Source: an uncultured Algimonas sp. (GTDB taxonomy: Bacteria > Pseudomonadota > Alphaproteobacteria > Caulobacterales > Maricaulaceae). From it: a stretch of DNA of 64,000 nucleotides. Each line of letters opens with the position of its first letter. Within the stretch, counting starts at the first letter, position 1. Positions 18,001 through 27,867 of the stretch are shown piece by piece. The stretch covers positions 62,001-126,000 of the forward strand of contig NZ_CANMJB010000001.1 of assembly GCF_947498175.1 (NCBI RefSeq). Reading direction: 5' to 3'. Below the pieces are notes generated by a model that saw only the letters and a program-made list of their open reading frames with translations, was not told the origin of the DNA and did no database searches. A program made the translations under genes and the position numbers.

Positions 18001-18454
18001 TCTGGTTCTGGCGGACGAGCGCCGGGGAGTTGGCGCCGGTCGAGGCATCGGCGAAGAGCAGCTGCACGTCCTTGGCCCGGACAGTCTTGCCGTTAATCTT
18101 GTAAGTCGAGCCCTTGCCCTTGACGATGACGCGCATGACTTCGAGCTGGTCGGAGTCGTTGAAAGTGGCGGGCGCGACCCGGGCGCTATTGTCGATGTGC
18201 AACGTGACATGCGCCTGATTGCGCCCCGGGCGTTGCTTCGTGCCGGAGAAGATCACGTCTTCCATCTGCGCGCCGCGCATGGCCTTGGCGCTGTTGGCTC
18301 CCATGACCCAGCGAATGGCTTCCAGTAGGTTGGACTTGCCGCAACCATTCGGCCCGACGACGCCCGTCAGGCCCGGTTCGATCAGGAAGTCGGTGGGCTC
18401 GACGAAGCTCTTGAAGCCCGTGAGCGTGATCTTGTCGAAGACAAGCCCGCCCAT
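15011..18454 (-). CDS. smc: Chromosome segregation protein SMC
   Basis: 1147 aa; Walker A [20 protein letters not shown]; coiled coils and hinge; signature [39 protein letters not shown]. Confidence 0.98.
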   Translation of the reverse strand: [1147 protein letters not shown]

Positions 18455-18457
18455 CGG

Positions 18458-19153
18458 CTACTCGGTCGTGTTGTCGGACGGGGCGGGAGCCTCATCGCCC
18501 AGCAATTCGCCAAGGACCTCGTCCAGTTGTTCGACGGTGCCGATCTTGGCGGCATTACCGTTGATGAAGAAAGCGGGTGTGCCGCCGACACCTTCGTCGA
18601 AGCCCTGCTGCATCTTGCTCTGTATGGTTTCACGGTGCGCTTCGTTCGCCATGCAGGTTGCAAATTCCTCTTCCGACAGTCCGGACGCCTTGGCTATGTT
18701 GATATAAGCGGTTCGCGCATCGCCGTTCTGAGCCATCTGCATGATCTGCTGCAGGCGGTCGAACTGAAGCTTGATATTGGTAAAATAGTCCTCTTCATCG
18801 GCGCAGAGTGCGATCTTGAAACCGGCTTCGGCCAGATCGGGCTGGCCGGTCAGAAATTCGCGGAAGACGTACCGCACCTTGCCGGTGTCGATATAGCGGG
18901 CCTTGAGATCGGGATAGACGTTCCGATGCCATAGAGCGCAAGCTGGACAGGTGACGGACGCATATTCTACGATCGTGACCGGGGCATCAACGCGGCCGAT
19001 GGCATGGTCGTCGGACCGTTCAAAGGCGGTGCGGTCGGCGCTCGCGCCGGCGGGAGTGGCGGAGGACGCGGTGCCGTCCTGCCCGGCATTGTTGCAGGCT
19101 GCGAACAATGCGGCCGCGCCGACGAGGGAAAGAGTGCGAATCACAGAAGCCAT
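18458..19153 (-). CDS. DsbA-family thioredoxin-domain lipoprotein (CPAC)
   Basis: Signal plus lipobox LFAAC; VTIVEYASVTCPACALWHRNVYPDL; GGTPAFFINGN. Confidence 0.9.
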   Translation of the reverse strand: MASVIRTLSLVGAAALFAACNNAGQDGTASSATPAGASADRTAFERSDDHAIGRVDAPVTIVEYASVTCPACALWHRNVYPDLKARYIDTGKVRYVFREFLTGQPDLAEAGFKIALCADEEDYFTNIKLQFDRLQQIMQMAQNGDARTAYINIAKASGLSEEEFATCMANEAHRETIQSKMQQGFDEGVGGTPAFFINGNAAKIGTVEQLDEVLGELLGDEAPAPSDNTTE

Positions 19154-19234
19154 AGTCGAGCATCCCGAATTGAAGGTGAAGTGCAAGCCGCGCCCGCACG
19201 AAAGGCCGGTCGGCTCCGGCCGTTATGGACAGGT

Positions 19235-19864
19235 TCAACGTGCCGTGGAGCGGCCTTCCACCCAGCCGCGGATCGCCTCGGCGTCATGGTCGCCCTTCAT
19301 GACCCGGCCGTTGAAGACGAAACCGGGAACGCCGTCGATCCGGCCCGCGACCGAACGCTGTTCGGCGCGCAGGATCGGCTCCATGTTGGCTGGGTCGGAC
19401 AGGCAGGCCGTGATGGCCGCTTCGTCCGCCAATCCCGCCCCACGGGCGACGGCGTCGAACTGGGCGCGGATTTCCGTCCCGTCCTTCGCCCCGAGAATGG
19501 CGCGCTGACGGGCGAACTGGTCTTCGATCACGCTCATATAGGCCTTGTCCGGGGCGCATTCTGCCATCAGGAAACCGGTCAGCGACATCTGCATCGGTTG
19601 CGTCGGCAGCGGCCGGAACACGACGCGCAGCGCGCCGGGCTCGACCAGATCCGATTTCACGGTCGGCCAGTCCTTGGCGAACCACGCCCCGCAATGCGGG
19701 CACATGTTGGAAGCGTAGACGATCAGCGTGTTGGGCGCGTCCGCCTGGCCCAAGGTCCGGTCCGTGGGCGCTTCGGTGAAGACATGGTCCGGTTCGTCCG
19801 CAGGCTGCGCCAGCGCCGGCGCGGCGAACAGGAGCGATAGAACGGCAAGGGTGGCTCGGATCAT
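19235..19864 (-). CDS. DsbA-family periplasmic thioredoxin-domain protein (CPHC)
   Basis: Signal peptide; LIVYASNMCPHCGAWFAKDWP; GVPGFVFNGR. Confidence 0.9.
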   Translation of the reverse strand: MIRATLAVLSLLFAAPALAQPADEPDHVFTEAPTDRTLGQADAPNTLIVYASNMCPHCGAWFAKDWPTVKSDLVEPGALRVVFRPLPTQPMQMSLTGFLMAECAPDKAYMSVIEDQFARQRAILGAKDGTEIRAQFDAVARGAGLADEAAITACLSDPANMEPILRAEQRSVAGRIDGVPGFVFNGRVMKGDHDAEAIRGWVEGRSTAR

Positions 19865-19874
19865 CTCGGATCTT

Positions 19875-20429
19875 TCAAGGCTGGTGTCTGATGACTTCGC
19901 GGCCGAGCCGCTCCAGAACGTCCTTTAGCCGTTCATTGCGGACCTGCGTAAGGCCTTCGCGCAGCGCGGCGTCCTCGGACGGGGTCAATCCCCGTTTGGG
20001 CGAGACCGGATCGGACCCGGGCGGGGCGGCCTGGACGACCTGGAGCCGGGCGACGGACCCGGCGCCCAGATGCGCGTTCAGGCGCTCCAGGATCGGCCCC
20101 GACGCGGCCAGGATGAGCGAGGCGGCCGGACCCGGCGCGCTGATCACCAGCGTGCGGCCGTCCTTGCTGCCTCGGAACCGCACGGGCGCGCTGATCTTCG
20201 ACCAGCGCGGGCCCATGATGTCGGGCCAGAGATCGGCCAAAGCCAGCGCGGAGCTGCCCCGTTTGCGTCCCTTGCCCGCCAATGGGCGCATGACGCGGTT
20301 CACGGCCATGCTGGCGCTCGGCAGGGCACGGGCCTGCGGCCGGGCGCGGCGCGCTTCGAGGTAACGCTCCACGATGGCGCGTTCGGCCGGGGTGAGGGGG
20401 CGATGTGTCACGACCTGATCATCGACCAT
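19875..20429 (-). CDS. DUF721 (DciA-like) protein
   Basis: ALADLWPDIMGPRWSKISAPVRF...GRTLVISAPGPAASLILAASGPILERLNAHLG; located between mutY and dsbA/smc, as is usual in Alphaproteobacteria. Confidence 0.8.
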   Translation of the reverse strand: MVDDQVVTHRPLTPAERAIVERYLEARRARPQARALPSASMAVNRVMRPLAGKGRKRGSSALALADLWPDIMGPRWSKISAPVRFRGSKDGRTLVISAPGPAASLILAASGPILERLNAHLGAGSVARLQVVQAAPPGSDPVSPKRGLTPSEDAALREGLTQVRNERLKDVLERLGREVIRHQP

Positions 20430-20467
20430 TGCAAGGCCGAGGTAAAGTGCACAGGTCTGCGCTCATC

Positions 20468-21520
20468 ATGTGGAGCGATGAGGACATAGAGGCCATGCGG
20501 GCCGCTCTGCTGGAGTGGTACGACCGAGAAGGGCGGACATTGCCGTGGCGTGTCCGGCCGGAAGACCGCGCGAAGGGTGCCAAGCCCGATCCTTACGCGA
20601 TCTGGCTGTCCGAGATCATGTTGCAGCAGACGACCGTGCCGCACGGCACGCCTTACTGGCACAAATTCCTGCGGCTCTATCCGACGGTGGACGACCTTGC
20701 CGCAGCCCCGCTGGACGATGTCCTGATCCATTGGGCTGGACTGGGCTATTATGCGCGGGCGCGGAACCTGCACAAATGCGCGAAGATTGTCGTCGCCAAT
20801 CATGGCGGACGCTTTCCCCGCACAAAGGCGGAGCTTATTCAGCTGCCGGGCATCGGTGACTATACGGCTTCGACCATCGCCGCGATCTGCTTCGACGAGC
20901 CGACGACTATCGTCGACGGCAATGTGGAGCGGGTGATGGCGCGGCTGCACCGTGTCGAGGCGCCGCTACCCAAGGCAAAGCCTGAGCTCAAGCGGCTCGC
21001 TACCGTGCTGTCCGATCCCGACAGGCCCGGCGATTACGGCCAGGCCGTGATGGATCTCGGCGCGACCGTCTGCACGCCGCGCTCGCCGTCCTGCCTGCTC
21101 TGTCCATGGAAGGATTGGTGTCGGGCCTACGAAGCCGGTGACCAGACGGATTATCCGAAGAAGACGCCGAAGAAGGCGAAGCCCGTTCGCCATGGACAGG
21201 CGTTCGTGATGCTAAAGGACGGCGCGGTCTGGCTGCGCCGCCGGGTGGAGGAAGGGCTGCTCGGCGGCATGATGGAAGTGCCGACGACGGATTGGATCGC
21301 GTCAGAGACGGCGTTCGATCCACCGATCGCGGCGGATTGGGTGCGGACCGCAGCACCCGTGCGGCATGTCTTCACCCATTTCGAGCTTCGACTGGACGTT
21401 CATGTGGCGCATGTGAAAAGCGACCCACCGGGGGAGGGCCGATGGGTCGCGACGGACGCGCTGGGTCAGGAAGCGCTGCCAAGCCTGTTCAAGAAGGTGT
21501 TGAGGGCAGCCGACCTCTAA
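20468..21520 (+). CDS. mutY: A/G-specific adenine glycosylase
   Basis: LPWRVRPED, IWLSEIMLQQTTV, LPGIGDYTASTIAAICFDEPTTIVDGNVERVMARL; Fe-S cysteines CTPRSPSCLLCPWKDWC. ATG at 20468 preferred. Confidence 0.96.
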   Translation: MWSDEDIEAMRAALLEWYDREGRTLPWRVRPEDRAKGAKPDPYAIWLSEIMLQQTTVPHGTPYWHKFLRLYPTVDDLAAAPLDDVLIHWAGLGYYARARNLHKCAKIVVANHGGRFPRTKAELIQLPGIGDYTASTIAAICFDEPTTIVDGNVERVMARLHRVEAPLPKAKPELKRLATVLSDPDRPGDYGQAVMDLGATVCTPRSPSCLLCPWKDWCRAYEAGDQTDYPKKTPKKAKPVRHGQAFVMLKDGAVWLRRRVEEGLLGGMMEVPTTDWIASETAFDPPIAADWVRTAAPVRHVFTHFELRLDVHVAHVKSDPPGEGRWVATDALGQEALPSLFKKVLRAADL

Positions 21521-21574
21521 TGGCGTTGTCCCCGCAATGAATGCCGGGGACGGCTTGTAGTTAGGCAATGGCCC

Positions 21575-22144
21575 TTAGGCCGCCTTGCCGTTGTCGTTCA
21601 TATCGCTTGAGGCCATGCCATCCTGCTCCGGCAGGGACTTGTGGCGTCCGCCAATCTCGATGCGGCGCGATTCCGGCTGGGTCTCTTCCGTCTTTGGCAG
21701 GGTCAGCTCCAACACGCCATCTTCGAACGTGGCTTCGATGCTGTCCTCGTCGACGCCGTCCGGCAGGGCCAGCATGCGCTGGAAGCGCCCGTAGCGCGTT
21801 TCGGTCTGACTGCGACCGTCCTCGGAGCGCTCGTAGCGGGACTTCTTCTCGCCGGAGATTCGGATCTGTCCGTTTTCGACGCTGACATCGACATGGTCGC
21901 GCTTCACACCCGGCAATTCCAGCGACAGGCGGAATTCGTCGTCGGTTTCGTGATGGTCGATGGCGGGGGTGAAGAAGCTGCCCGCCTCCTGATCGTCGTC
22001 CTGGTCGATCAGCGACTGGGCGCGGTTGAACATGTCCGCCATTTCGCGCTGCATGTGGTCGAAAATGGAATAGCCCTGCTGGGGAGAGCTCACGCGCGCG
22101 CGGGGCGTGATGCGATAGCGGTAGATGATGGGATAGTTGGCCAT
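21575..22144 (-). CDS. Small heat-shock protein (Hsp20/alpha-crystallin)
   Basis: DEFRLSLELPGVKRDHVDVSVENGQIRISGEKKSRYERSEDGRSQTETRYGRFQRMLALPDGVDEDSIEATFEDGVLELTLPK. Confidence 0.95.
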   Translation of the reverse strand: MANYPIIYRYRITPRARVSSPQQGYSIFDHMQREMADMFNRAQSLIDQDDDQEAGSFFTPAIDHHETDDEFRLSLELPGVKRDHVDVSVENGQIRISGEKKSRYERSEDGRSQTETRYGRFQRMLALPDGVDEDSIEATFEDGVLELTLPKTEETQPESRRIEIGGRHKSLPEQDGMASSDMNDNGKAA

Positions 22145-22205
22145 GTCTGGGGTCTCCTTTCATTGACGATGGGCGCGACCGGCCGGATGCCGGACGCTTT
22201 CCATG

Positions 22206-22240
22206 CAATGAGGAAGGCCGCCATAGGGTTTCAAACCCTA
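22206..22240 (-). promoter_or_regulatory. Putative sigma32-type promoter of hsp20 with overlapping palindrome TAGGGTTTGAAACCCTA
   Basis: Minus strand: TTTGAAA (22235-22229), 15 nt, CCTCATTG (22213-22206). The palindrome occupies 22224-22240. Confidence 0.5.
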
Positions 22241-22260
22241 CGGAATGGCAATGTCGAAAG

Positions 22261-23445
<1,185 letters not shown>

Positions 23446-23489
23446 TTACGATGAGGACCAGAGCTGGGGGCGGCACGGTAAATGGCGTG

Positions 23490-23534
23490 TTAAATCGCAT
23501 GGTTAACGCGGATTAGGGATTTCGGAGCCGAATC
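23490..23534. promoter_or_regulatory. Candidate cell-cycle regulatory region between ccrM and the M20 gene: ATGGTTAA (TTAACCAT) and a GANTC site
   Basis: TTAA at 23490, GGTTAAC at 23501-23507, GAATC at 23530-23534. Confidence 0.35.
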
Positions 23535-23608
23535 GGAGACCGTCTTAACCTTTGGCGTTGCGCGCGGCCGCAGTGTGCGCCCATAGAACGCGGCAGGGAG
23601 AGAGCATC

Positions 23609-24910
23609 ATGAAAAAGACCCTTCTGGCTACGGCCTTGTTTCTAACGGCGACACCGGCGGTCTCCTCGGACGATTTGCGCGCGGCGATCCAGGCCGATTA
23701 CGACGCCAATCTCGAGCAACTTTTCGTTCACCTTCATGAAAATCCGGAACTGTCCTTCCAGGAGACCGAAACCGCGAAGCGTATCGCTTCCGAATTGACC
23801 GCGCTCGGCTATGACGTGACGACCCAAGTCGGGCGCACCGGCGTGGTCGCCGTGCTGGAGAACGGGGAGGGGCCGACCGTCCTGATCCGGGCCGACATGG
23901 ACGCCCTGCCAGTCGACGAACGCAGCGGCCTGCCCTATGCGTCCACGGCGACCCAGGTGAACTTGGTCGGCAAGGAGATGCCGGTCATGCATGCCTGCGG
24001 CCACGATGTGCACATGACCTCGCTGGTCGGCACGGCGCGCCAGCTCATGCGGCTGAAGGACGACTGGTCCGGCACGCTGGTCCTGATCGGTCAGCCGGCC
24101 GAGGAGATCATCTCCGGCGCCAAGGCCATGATCGAGGACGGTCTCTACGAACGCTTCCCCAAGCCCGACTACGCCATCGGCTTCCACGTCTGGTCGCCGG
24201 TGGAAGCCGGAAAGGTGATGGTGCCGGGCGGCCTGGCCTATTCCAGCTCCGACAGCGTGGACATCACCGTGCGCGGCGTCGGCACGCACGGGGCGGCGCC
24301 GCATATGGGTGTCGATCCGATCTTGGTCGCCAGCGCCCTTGTGGTGAACCTGCAATCCATCGTCTCGCGCAGCATCAACCCGCTGCAACCGGGCGTGATC
24401 ACGGTCGGGTCGTTCCAGGCGGGGACGAAGAACAACATCATCGGCGACACGGCGGAGCTAAAGCTGACCGTGCGGTCCGACGACCCCGACGTGCGCACGA
24501 CCCTGCTCGATTCCATCGACCGCGTGGCGCGCGGCACGGCCATCGCCTACGGCGTGCCGGACGACCTGCTGCCGGTCGTCACGCGCCTGCCGCGCAGCAC
24601 GCCGCCCATGAAGAACGACCGCGAGACCGCCGACTTCCTGCGCTCGCATCTGCGCGGCAACATGCCGGATGGCGCGGTGATCGAGGCCGCGCGCAGCGGC
24701 ATGGGTGCGGAAGACTTCGCGGAGCTGATCTCGCCCGACCTCGGCGTGAAAGGTGTCTACATGGCCGTCGGCGGGACGCCCGCCGACGAGCTCGACGGCG
24801 TGGCCTCGCACCATTCGCCCTTCTTCAAGGTGTCGCCCGAGCCGAGCGTTACGGCCGGGACGGAAGCGATGACGCTGAGCGCGATGGCATTGTTCAAGCG
24901 CGAACAGTGA
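23609..24910 (+). CDS. M20-family amidohydrolase/peptidase, exported
   Basis: Signal MKKTLLATALFLTATPAVSS; VLIRADMDALPVDE, MHACGHDVHMTSLVG, GMGAEDFAE. Confidence 0.93.
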   Translation: MKKTLLATALFLTATPAVSSDDLRAAIQADYDANLEQLFVHLHENPELSFQETETAKRIASELTALGYDVTTQVGRTGVVAVLENGEGPTVLIRADMDALPVDERSGLPYASTATQVNLVGKEMPVMHACGHDVHMTSLVGTARQLMRLKDDWSGTLVLIGQPAEEIISGAKAMIEDGLYERFPKPDYAIGFHVWSPVEAGKVMVPGGLAYSSSDSVDITVRGVGTHGAAPHMGVDPILVASALVVNLQSIVSRSINPLQPGVITVGSFQAGTKNNIIGDTAELKLTVRSDDPDVRTTLLDSIDRVARGTAIAYGVPDDLLPVVTRLPRSTPPMKNDRETADFLRSHLRGNMPDGAVIEAARSGMGAEDFAELISPDLGVKGVYMAVGGTPADELDGVASHHSPFFKVSPEPSVTAGTEAMTLSAMALFKREQ

Positions 24911-24964
24911 AACTTATGCAGAGGCGGATTTCGCCTTTGCGCCGAGTCTCGCTAAGCGCCCCGC

Positions 24965-25759
24965 ATGCGCCAATATCTCGATCTGCTCCGACATGTGATG
25001 GACAACGGCACCGACCGGATGGATCGGACCGGGACCGGCACGCGGGGCGTGTTCGGCCATCAGATGCGCTTCACACTGGGCGACGGCTTTCCGATGGTCA
25101 CGACCAAGAAGCTGCACCGCAAATCCATCGTCCACGAGCTGCTCTGGTTCATCGCGGGCGATACCAACGTCAAGTATTTGCAGGACAATGGCGTGCGGAT
25201 CTGGGACGAATGGGCCGGTGCAGACGGCGATCTCGGCCCGGTCTACGGCAAGCAATGGCGCCGCTGGGAGGGGCCGGACGGCAAGGTCATCGACCAATTG
25301 TCCCAGGTGATCGAGAATATCCGGACCAACCCCTATTCGCGCCGCCACATCGTGTCGGCCTGGAACCCGGCCGATGTGGACGAGATGGCTTTGCCACCGT
25401 GCCACACCATGTTCCAATTCTTCGTCGCGTACGGACGGCTATCCTGCCAGCTTTATCAGCGCAGCGCGGACATCTTCCTCGGCGTGCCGTTCAATATCGC
25501 CAGCTATGCGCTGCTGACGCACATGGTCGCGCAAGTCTGCGACCTGGAAGCGGGCGACTTCGTACACACGTTCGGTGACGCGCATATCTATCACAACCAT
25601 TTCGAGCAGGTGCGGGAGCAGTTGACGCGAGAGCCTAAGGCGTTGCCGAGGCTGGAACTGAACCCGGATGTGCGCGAGATCGGGAACTTCACCTATGCCG
25701 ATGTGACGTTGACAGGCTATGACGCGCATCCGAATATCGCGGGGAAGGTGGCGGTTTAG
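24965..25759 (+). CDS. thyA: Thymidylate synthase
   Basis: [70 protein letters not shown]. Confidence 0.98.
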   Translation: MRQYLDLLRHVMDNGTDRMDRTGTGTRGVFGHQMRFTLGDGFPMVTTKKLHRKSIVHELLWFIAGDTNVKYLQDNGVRIWDEWAGADGDLGPVYGKQWRRWEGPDGKVIDQLSQVIENIRTNPYSRRHIVSAWNPADVDEMALPPCHTMFQFFVAYGRLSCQLYQRSADIFLGVPFNIASYALLTHMVAQVCDLEAGDFVHTFGDAHIYHNHFEQVREQLTREPKALPRLELNPDVREIGNFTYADVTLTGYDAHPNIAGKVAV

Positions 25760-25944
25760 GAAAAGGGTGTAACGGGCATCCACGACCCGCATTCCTTAGC
25801 GATCGCTCTTACCAACCCAATCGGTGCGCCCGGCTTCAACTCTTCCTGTAAATCACATCGGAAGAAGAGAGGCTGCATGGTCAAACGGCCAAAGCGAAGT
25901 CTAAACGCAAACGTGTGCCTCGACTTTTTTGCGCCACCCCACCC

Positions 25945-26286
25945 TTAGGCTTTCTTCACGAACTCCGTCTTCAGTTTCATCGCGCCGATTCCGTCGATCC
26001 TGCAGTCGATGTCGTGATCCTCGTCGATCAGGCGGATGATGCGCACCTTGGTGCCGACCTTAACGGTCTTGGACGTGCCTTTGACTTTCAGGTCCTTGAT
26101 CAGCGTGACGTTGTCGCCGTCTTCGAGGATGTTGCCGTTCGCGTCGCGGTAAACCTTTTCGGAACTCTTGGACGGCGCGGCGTCGGCCGCCGCCCATTCA
26201 TGCGCGCATTCCGGACAGATGAGCAGCGGGCCGTCTGGATAGACATAGTCGGAGCCGCATTCGGGGCAGGGTGGAGTGTCGGTCAC
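25945..26286 (-). CDS. PhnA/YjdM-family zinc-ribbon protein
   Basis: GTG start overlapping the upstream stop (GTGA). [26 protein letters not shown]...[23 protein letters not shown]. Confidence 0.9.
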   Translation of the reverse strand: MTDTPPCPECGSDYVYPDGPLLICPECAHEWAAADAAPSKSSEKVYRDANGNILEDGDNVTLIKDLKVKGTSKTVKVGTKVRIIRLIDEDHDIDCRIDGIGAMKLKTEFVKKA

Positions 26287-27233
26287 GAACGAGCCTTTGC
26301 GTCGGACGGGGAGACGCGCTTGAACAAGGAGACGAGGACCCGGATCGAGATCAGCAGCAAGGCGGGCCAGATACTGACGGAAGCGAGCAGTCCCAGCCCG
26401 GCGGCGGCGAGTCCGACATAGGCCGCAGCCGCGAAGGGGACGGATAGCGTCCCGGTCGCGACGGGATTGTCCAGCCCGGCACGTTTGCGCGTCCGGTCCT
26501 CCGGCACATTCTTGAGCATGCGACCGACGTTGCGCGCCAGGAACAGTGTCGCCAGCGACAATGCGAGGATGAGCGTGTCGCGCGACGACAGGCCGATAAA
26601 CACCGTCGCCAGCAGGATCGGCAGAAGCACGACCAGCAACTTCCACAACTCCAGACCGCGCAACAGCAGGGGCAAGGCGTCCATGGGCGACGATCGCTCG
26701 ATCAGGATATCGACCGGTAGGCCCGCAGCTGTTTCCGTTAAGTCGGTCCCGGGCGGCGGTCGTATGCCAAAACCTTCTTGCGCCGCTTCCCATACAGCGA
26801 AGTCCTGCGTGCTGTTTCCGGCATAGTCGAACCCGTCCGGGAAACGGTCGCGCAGGAAAGCGGCCTTGTTCGCGGATGTCATATTGTAGGTCGGACTCGT
26901 CCCGAAGGCGCCATCGATGAAATCGTGACGCGCCGCTAGGCGCTGCACCAGACTGTCTTCTGATCCGCTGCACAGATAGACGGACCGCCCGTCCGCCTTG
27001 GCCTGTTTGGCCAGCGCGACGATGGCCGGTTCGAGCGGTTGGGGGTCCTGCAAAAGACGGTCGCCGATCCGCGCGACCATCGCCTGCTTCATGGCCGGCT
27101 TGTCGCGTAGTCCGAGACTTAGATATTGCAGAGCGCGCGCAGGGTCGCGCCGCACCGCCTCCCATACCATTTCGTGGGTCAGGTCGTTCTTCAGAAACGT
27201 GCCGTCGACGTCGAGGATCAGCGGTCGGGTCAT
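26283..27233 (-). CDS. HAD-family phosphatase domain with truncated UbiA-like membrane C-terminus
   Basis: HAD motifs [31 protein letters not shown], followed by ~4 hydrophobic segments including [21 protein letters not shown]. Confidence 0.8.
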   Translation of the reverse strand: MTRPLILDVDGTFLKNDLTHEMVWEAVRRDPARALQYLSLGLRDKPAMKQAMVARIGDRLLQDPQPLEPAIVALAKQAKADGRSVYLCSGSEDSLVQRLAARHDFIDGAFGTSPTYNMTSANKAAFLRDRFPDGFDYAGNSTQDFAVWEAAQEGFGIRPPPGTDLTETAAGLPVDILIERSSPMDALPLLLRGLELWKLLVVLLPILLATVFIGLSSRDTLILALSLATLFLARNVGRMLKNVPEDRTRKRAGLDNPVATGTLSVPFAAAAYVGLAAAGLGLLASVSIWPALLLISIRVLVSLFKRVSPSDAKARS

Positions 27234-27823
27234 GTGGAAGGTCGCTCCGCCTGTTTCCGTTCATAGGGGGCTTTGTCCACGACACTTCTCTCCATCGTGC
27301 GGCGGATCAGCCACCAGATCGCCAGCGCGCCGACCATTTTGCCGCCAATGCTCATCACTATGTTGGGCAAGGTGAATTGACCATCGCGGATCGCTTCGGC
27401 GCCGAGCAGAAAGATCGACGTATCGACCGGCGCGGCGAGGGCCGAGGATAGAAGCACCCGGGTGGAGAGCTTGAGGCGGGTAAAGGTGAACACCGCCCAG
27501 TCCACTAGTTCCGACACGGCGAAGGCCGCACCGGACGCCAAGGCCAGCTCGCCGCCTGCCGTCGCCCAGGTCAGGCCGAGCGCCACCGCCATGGCCAGCA
27601 GCACCCAATGGCCGATCTCGCGCTGGGCGAAATCCCGGGCCACGAGGACCAGCCCGGTGACGATCGTGACGGGATTGAACGCCCAGCCCAAGCCCGGCAA
27701 CGCCACCATCGGCGCCCAGGTGAAACTCCAGTTTATGAAAGGGATGAGCAGCACATAGACCAGTGTCACGACCACGGCGCGGGTCGGGGCGGAAAACGGC
27801 TCCGTTCTGGCATGGGTGGACAT
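27230..27823 (-). CDS. VUT-family (YhhQ-like queuosine-precursor transporter type) membrane protein
   Basis: [57 protein letters not shown]. Confidence 0.82.
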   Translation of the reverse strand: MSTHARTEPFSAPTRAVVVTLVYVLLIPFINWSFTWAPMVALPGLGWAFNPVTIVTGLVLVARDFAQREIGHWVLLAMAVALGLTWATAGGELALASGAAFAVSELVDWAVFTFTRLKLSTRVLLSSALAAPVDTSIFLLGAEAIRDGQFTLPNIVMSIGGKMVGALAIWWLIRRTMERSVVDKAPYERKQAERPST

Positions 27824-27867
27824 GACGGCCCTATACGCCGCCGCCGCCGCGCTGTAACCCTTTCGTC

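Noticed and set aside
18458-19864. Tandem DsbA genes as a novel redox system
   Set aside because: DsbA-family pairs next to smc/mutY are usual in Alphaproteobacteria; both retain canonical CPxC motifs.
21528-21551. Hairpin GTCCCCG-N10-CGGGGAC between mutY and hsp20
   Set aside because: Real inverted repeat but no T-run and in a short convergent gap; too little to claim function.
25945-27285. 446-aa minus-strand ORF suggesting a large PhnA fusion protein
   Set aside because: Only the last ~113 aa are PhnA-like; the rest is an out-of-frame reading of the HAD gene. A GTG start at 26286 is the better model.
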